From an uncultured Lachnospiraceae bacterium (GTDB lineage Bacteria > Bacillota_A > Clostridia > Lachnospirales > Lachnospiraceae), in NCBI GenBank assembly GCA_900553635.1, contig USDU01000126.1, forward strand, positions 1 to 7,333: 7,333 bases of DNA. Direction: 5' to 3'. Under the pieces are notes generated by a model. The model was not told the origin of the DNA and did not search any database. It was given only the letters and a program-made list of their open reading frames with translations. Of the stretch, positions 6,724 to 7,333 are shown piece after piece (the first letter of the stretch is position 1; each line of letters begins with the position of its first letter). The position numbers and the translations under genes were made by a program.

Positions 6724-7215
6724 ATGGACAGAAATGAATTTGTAAGCACACTGCGCGCCGCCCTGACCGGGGCAGTCTCCCCGGCTATCGTGGAAGATAA
6801 CGTGCGCTATTATCAGAACTATATATCCCAGGAAATCGCGTCCGGAAAAAGCGAAAAAGAAGTACTGGATGGTCTTGGCGATCCCAGGCTGATCGCCAGA
6901 ACCATCATCGATACACAGGGGGACGGCAGCTATGAAAGCAGCCAGACCTATGCCTACTATGACGACGAGCCGGAAGAACAGAAGGGCTTCCACGCCGAAA
7001 TCAACGACGAAGGCGGCATAGACATCAAATATAAGAAGTTCAACTTTAACACCTGGTACGGCAAACTCCTGGTGGCCGTAGTCATCATCGCAGTGATTGT
7101 CCTGATCGGCGCCATCATCGGCGGCATTCTGTCCCTGGTACTGCCGTTCCTGATACCGGTGGTGATAGTGCTGCTTTTGGTGCGGCTGATTATGATGATT
7201 TTCGGTGGCTGGTAA
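6724..7215 (+). CDS. HAAS/DUF1700 domain membrane protein
   Basis: A 163-residue protein of the HAAS (DUF1700) type. Residues 1-65 form the helical HAAS domain: MDRNEFVSTLRAAL, then VRYYQNYISQEIASGKSEKE, then the signature LGDPRLIARTII (51-62). A polar acidic linker (66-110, with YAYYDDEPEEQ) leads to two closely spaced membrane helices (about 114-135 and 137-158). HAAS proteins usually sit beside PadR-family regulators or sigma/anti-sigma genes and are thought to have signalling or membrane-stress roles. Neither partner is in this window and the one just upstream is a surface protein, so its role is open. It lacks the C-terminal adhesin-like DUF4097 repeats found in some relatives. AGAGGT (6713-6718) lies five bases before the start and supports ATG 6724. 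It has its own strong promoter. Confidence 0.87.
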   Translation: MDRNEFVSTLRAALTGAVSPAIVEDNVRYYQNYISQEIASGKSEKEVLDGLGDPRLIARTIIDTQGDGSYESSQTYAYYDDEPEEQKGFHAEINDEGGIDIKYKKFNFNTWYGKLLVAVVIIAVIVLIGAIIGGILSLVLPFLIPVVIVLLLVRLIMMIFGGW

Positions 7216-7232
7216 AAAACCAGAATCTGGAA

Positions 7233-7261
7233 AAATAATTTACGTCATACCTGCCATACTA
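7233..7261 (+). promoter_or_regulatory. Candidate sigma-G-like (forespore) promoter
   Basis: CATACTA (7255-7261) fits the sigma-G -10 pattern CATNHTA fully. AAATA (7233-7237), 17 bases upstream, matches four of five positions of the -35 pattern GHATR. No good sigma-A pair is visible in this gap. The predicted start, near 7268, is about 34 bases before ATG 7302. The motif is short and AT-rich, so a chance match is possible. Confidence 0.4.
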
Positions 7262-7301
7262 GAAGTGTAAATCAAAAGCATTTCACAAGGAGGCAGAAAC
7301 C

Positions 7302-7333
7302 ATGGCAAACTACACCGACAATATGAACAACAG
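7302..7333 (+). CDS. Partial Asn-rich protein, possible small acid-soluble spore protein
   Basis: Only ten codons lie before the window edge (MANYTDNMNN). The start is well supported: AAGGAGG (7287-7293) lies eight bases before the ATG. An Asn-rich MAN... N-terminus behind a sigma-G-like promoter resembles alpha/beta-type small acid-soluble spore proteins of Clostridia, which coat forespore DNA. The diagnostic EAK...E(V/I)A and GxxGGxMV parts lie beyond the window, so the product name is a guess. That a gene starts here is much more certain than what it encodes. Confidence 0.6.
   Translation, partial: MANYTDNMNN

Noticed and set aside
7209..7230. Hairpin CTGGT-AAAAA-ACCAG (or the overlapping CCAGA/TCTGG) after the HAAS gene as a terminator
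   Set aside because: The stem is only five base pairs and there is no T run after it. The CCAGA/TCTGG alternative would leave a one-base loop. Termination here is not supported.

Overview
The window looks like a chromosomal stretch from a spore-forming, gut-type Clostridia member, most likely Lachnospiraceae or a close relative. This is inferred from strong AGGAGG-type ribosome binding sites, sigma-A-like promoters, moderate-to-high GC codon use in a low-GC-style genome layout, and gene families common in that group: cytidylate kinase-like protein, MMPL/RND transporter with a bactofilin-like tail, GLUG-repeat surface protein and HAAS/DUF1700 protein. No species can be named from the sequence alone. 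There is no phage, IS, CRISPR or plasmid signal.

Layout. Bases 1-63 are the 3' part of a tRNA-Arg (anticodon ACG) cut by the window edge, followed by a strong intrinsic terminator (70-104). A promoter at about 159-189 then starts a plus-strand operon of three genes: a 201-aa cytidylate kinase-like protein (249-854), an 825-aa MMPL/RND-family membrane transporter (873-3350) and an 1100-aa secreted, membrane-anchored GLUG-repeat/coiled-coil protein (3340-6642). The last two overlap by 11 bases, and the ribosome binding site of the third gene lies inside the acidic C-terminal codons of the second. A separate TTGACA/TATGAT promoter (6644-6673) begins two bases after the third gene's stop and drives a 163-aa HAAS/DUF1700 membrane protein (6724-7215). 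The window ends in the first ten codons of an Asn-rich protein (7302 onward) behind a sigma-G-like promoter, possibly a small acid-soluble spore protein.

How the genes may work together. The overlapping MMPL and GLUG/coiled-coil genes are the most interesting part. The transporter has two extracytoplasmic loops and a cytoplasmic tail that reads like a short bactofilin beta-helix. Its partner has a signal peptide, a beta-solenoid split in two by about 330 residues of predicted helix, beta-type domains near the membrane and one C-terminal membrane anchor. I infer that they form a cell-envelope complex, with the second protein as an extracytoplasmic partner of the transporter. The substrate and the role of the kinase-like protein are unknown. 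This is a hypothesis from gene order, overlap and domain architecture.
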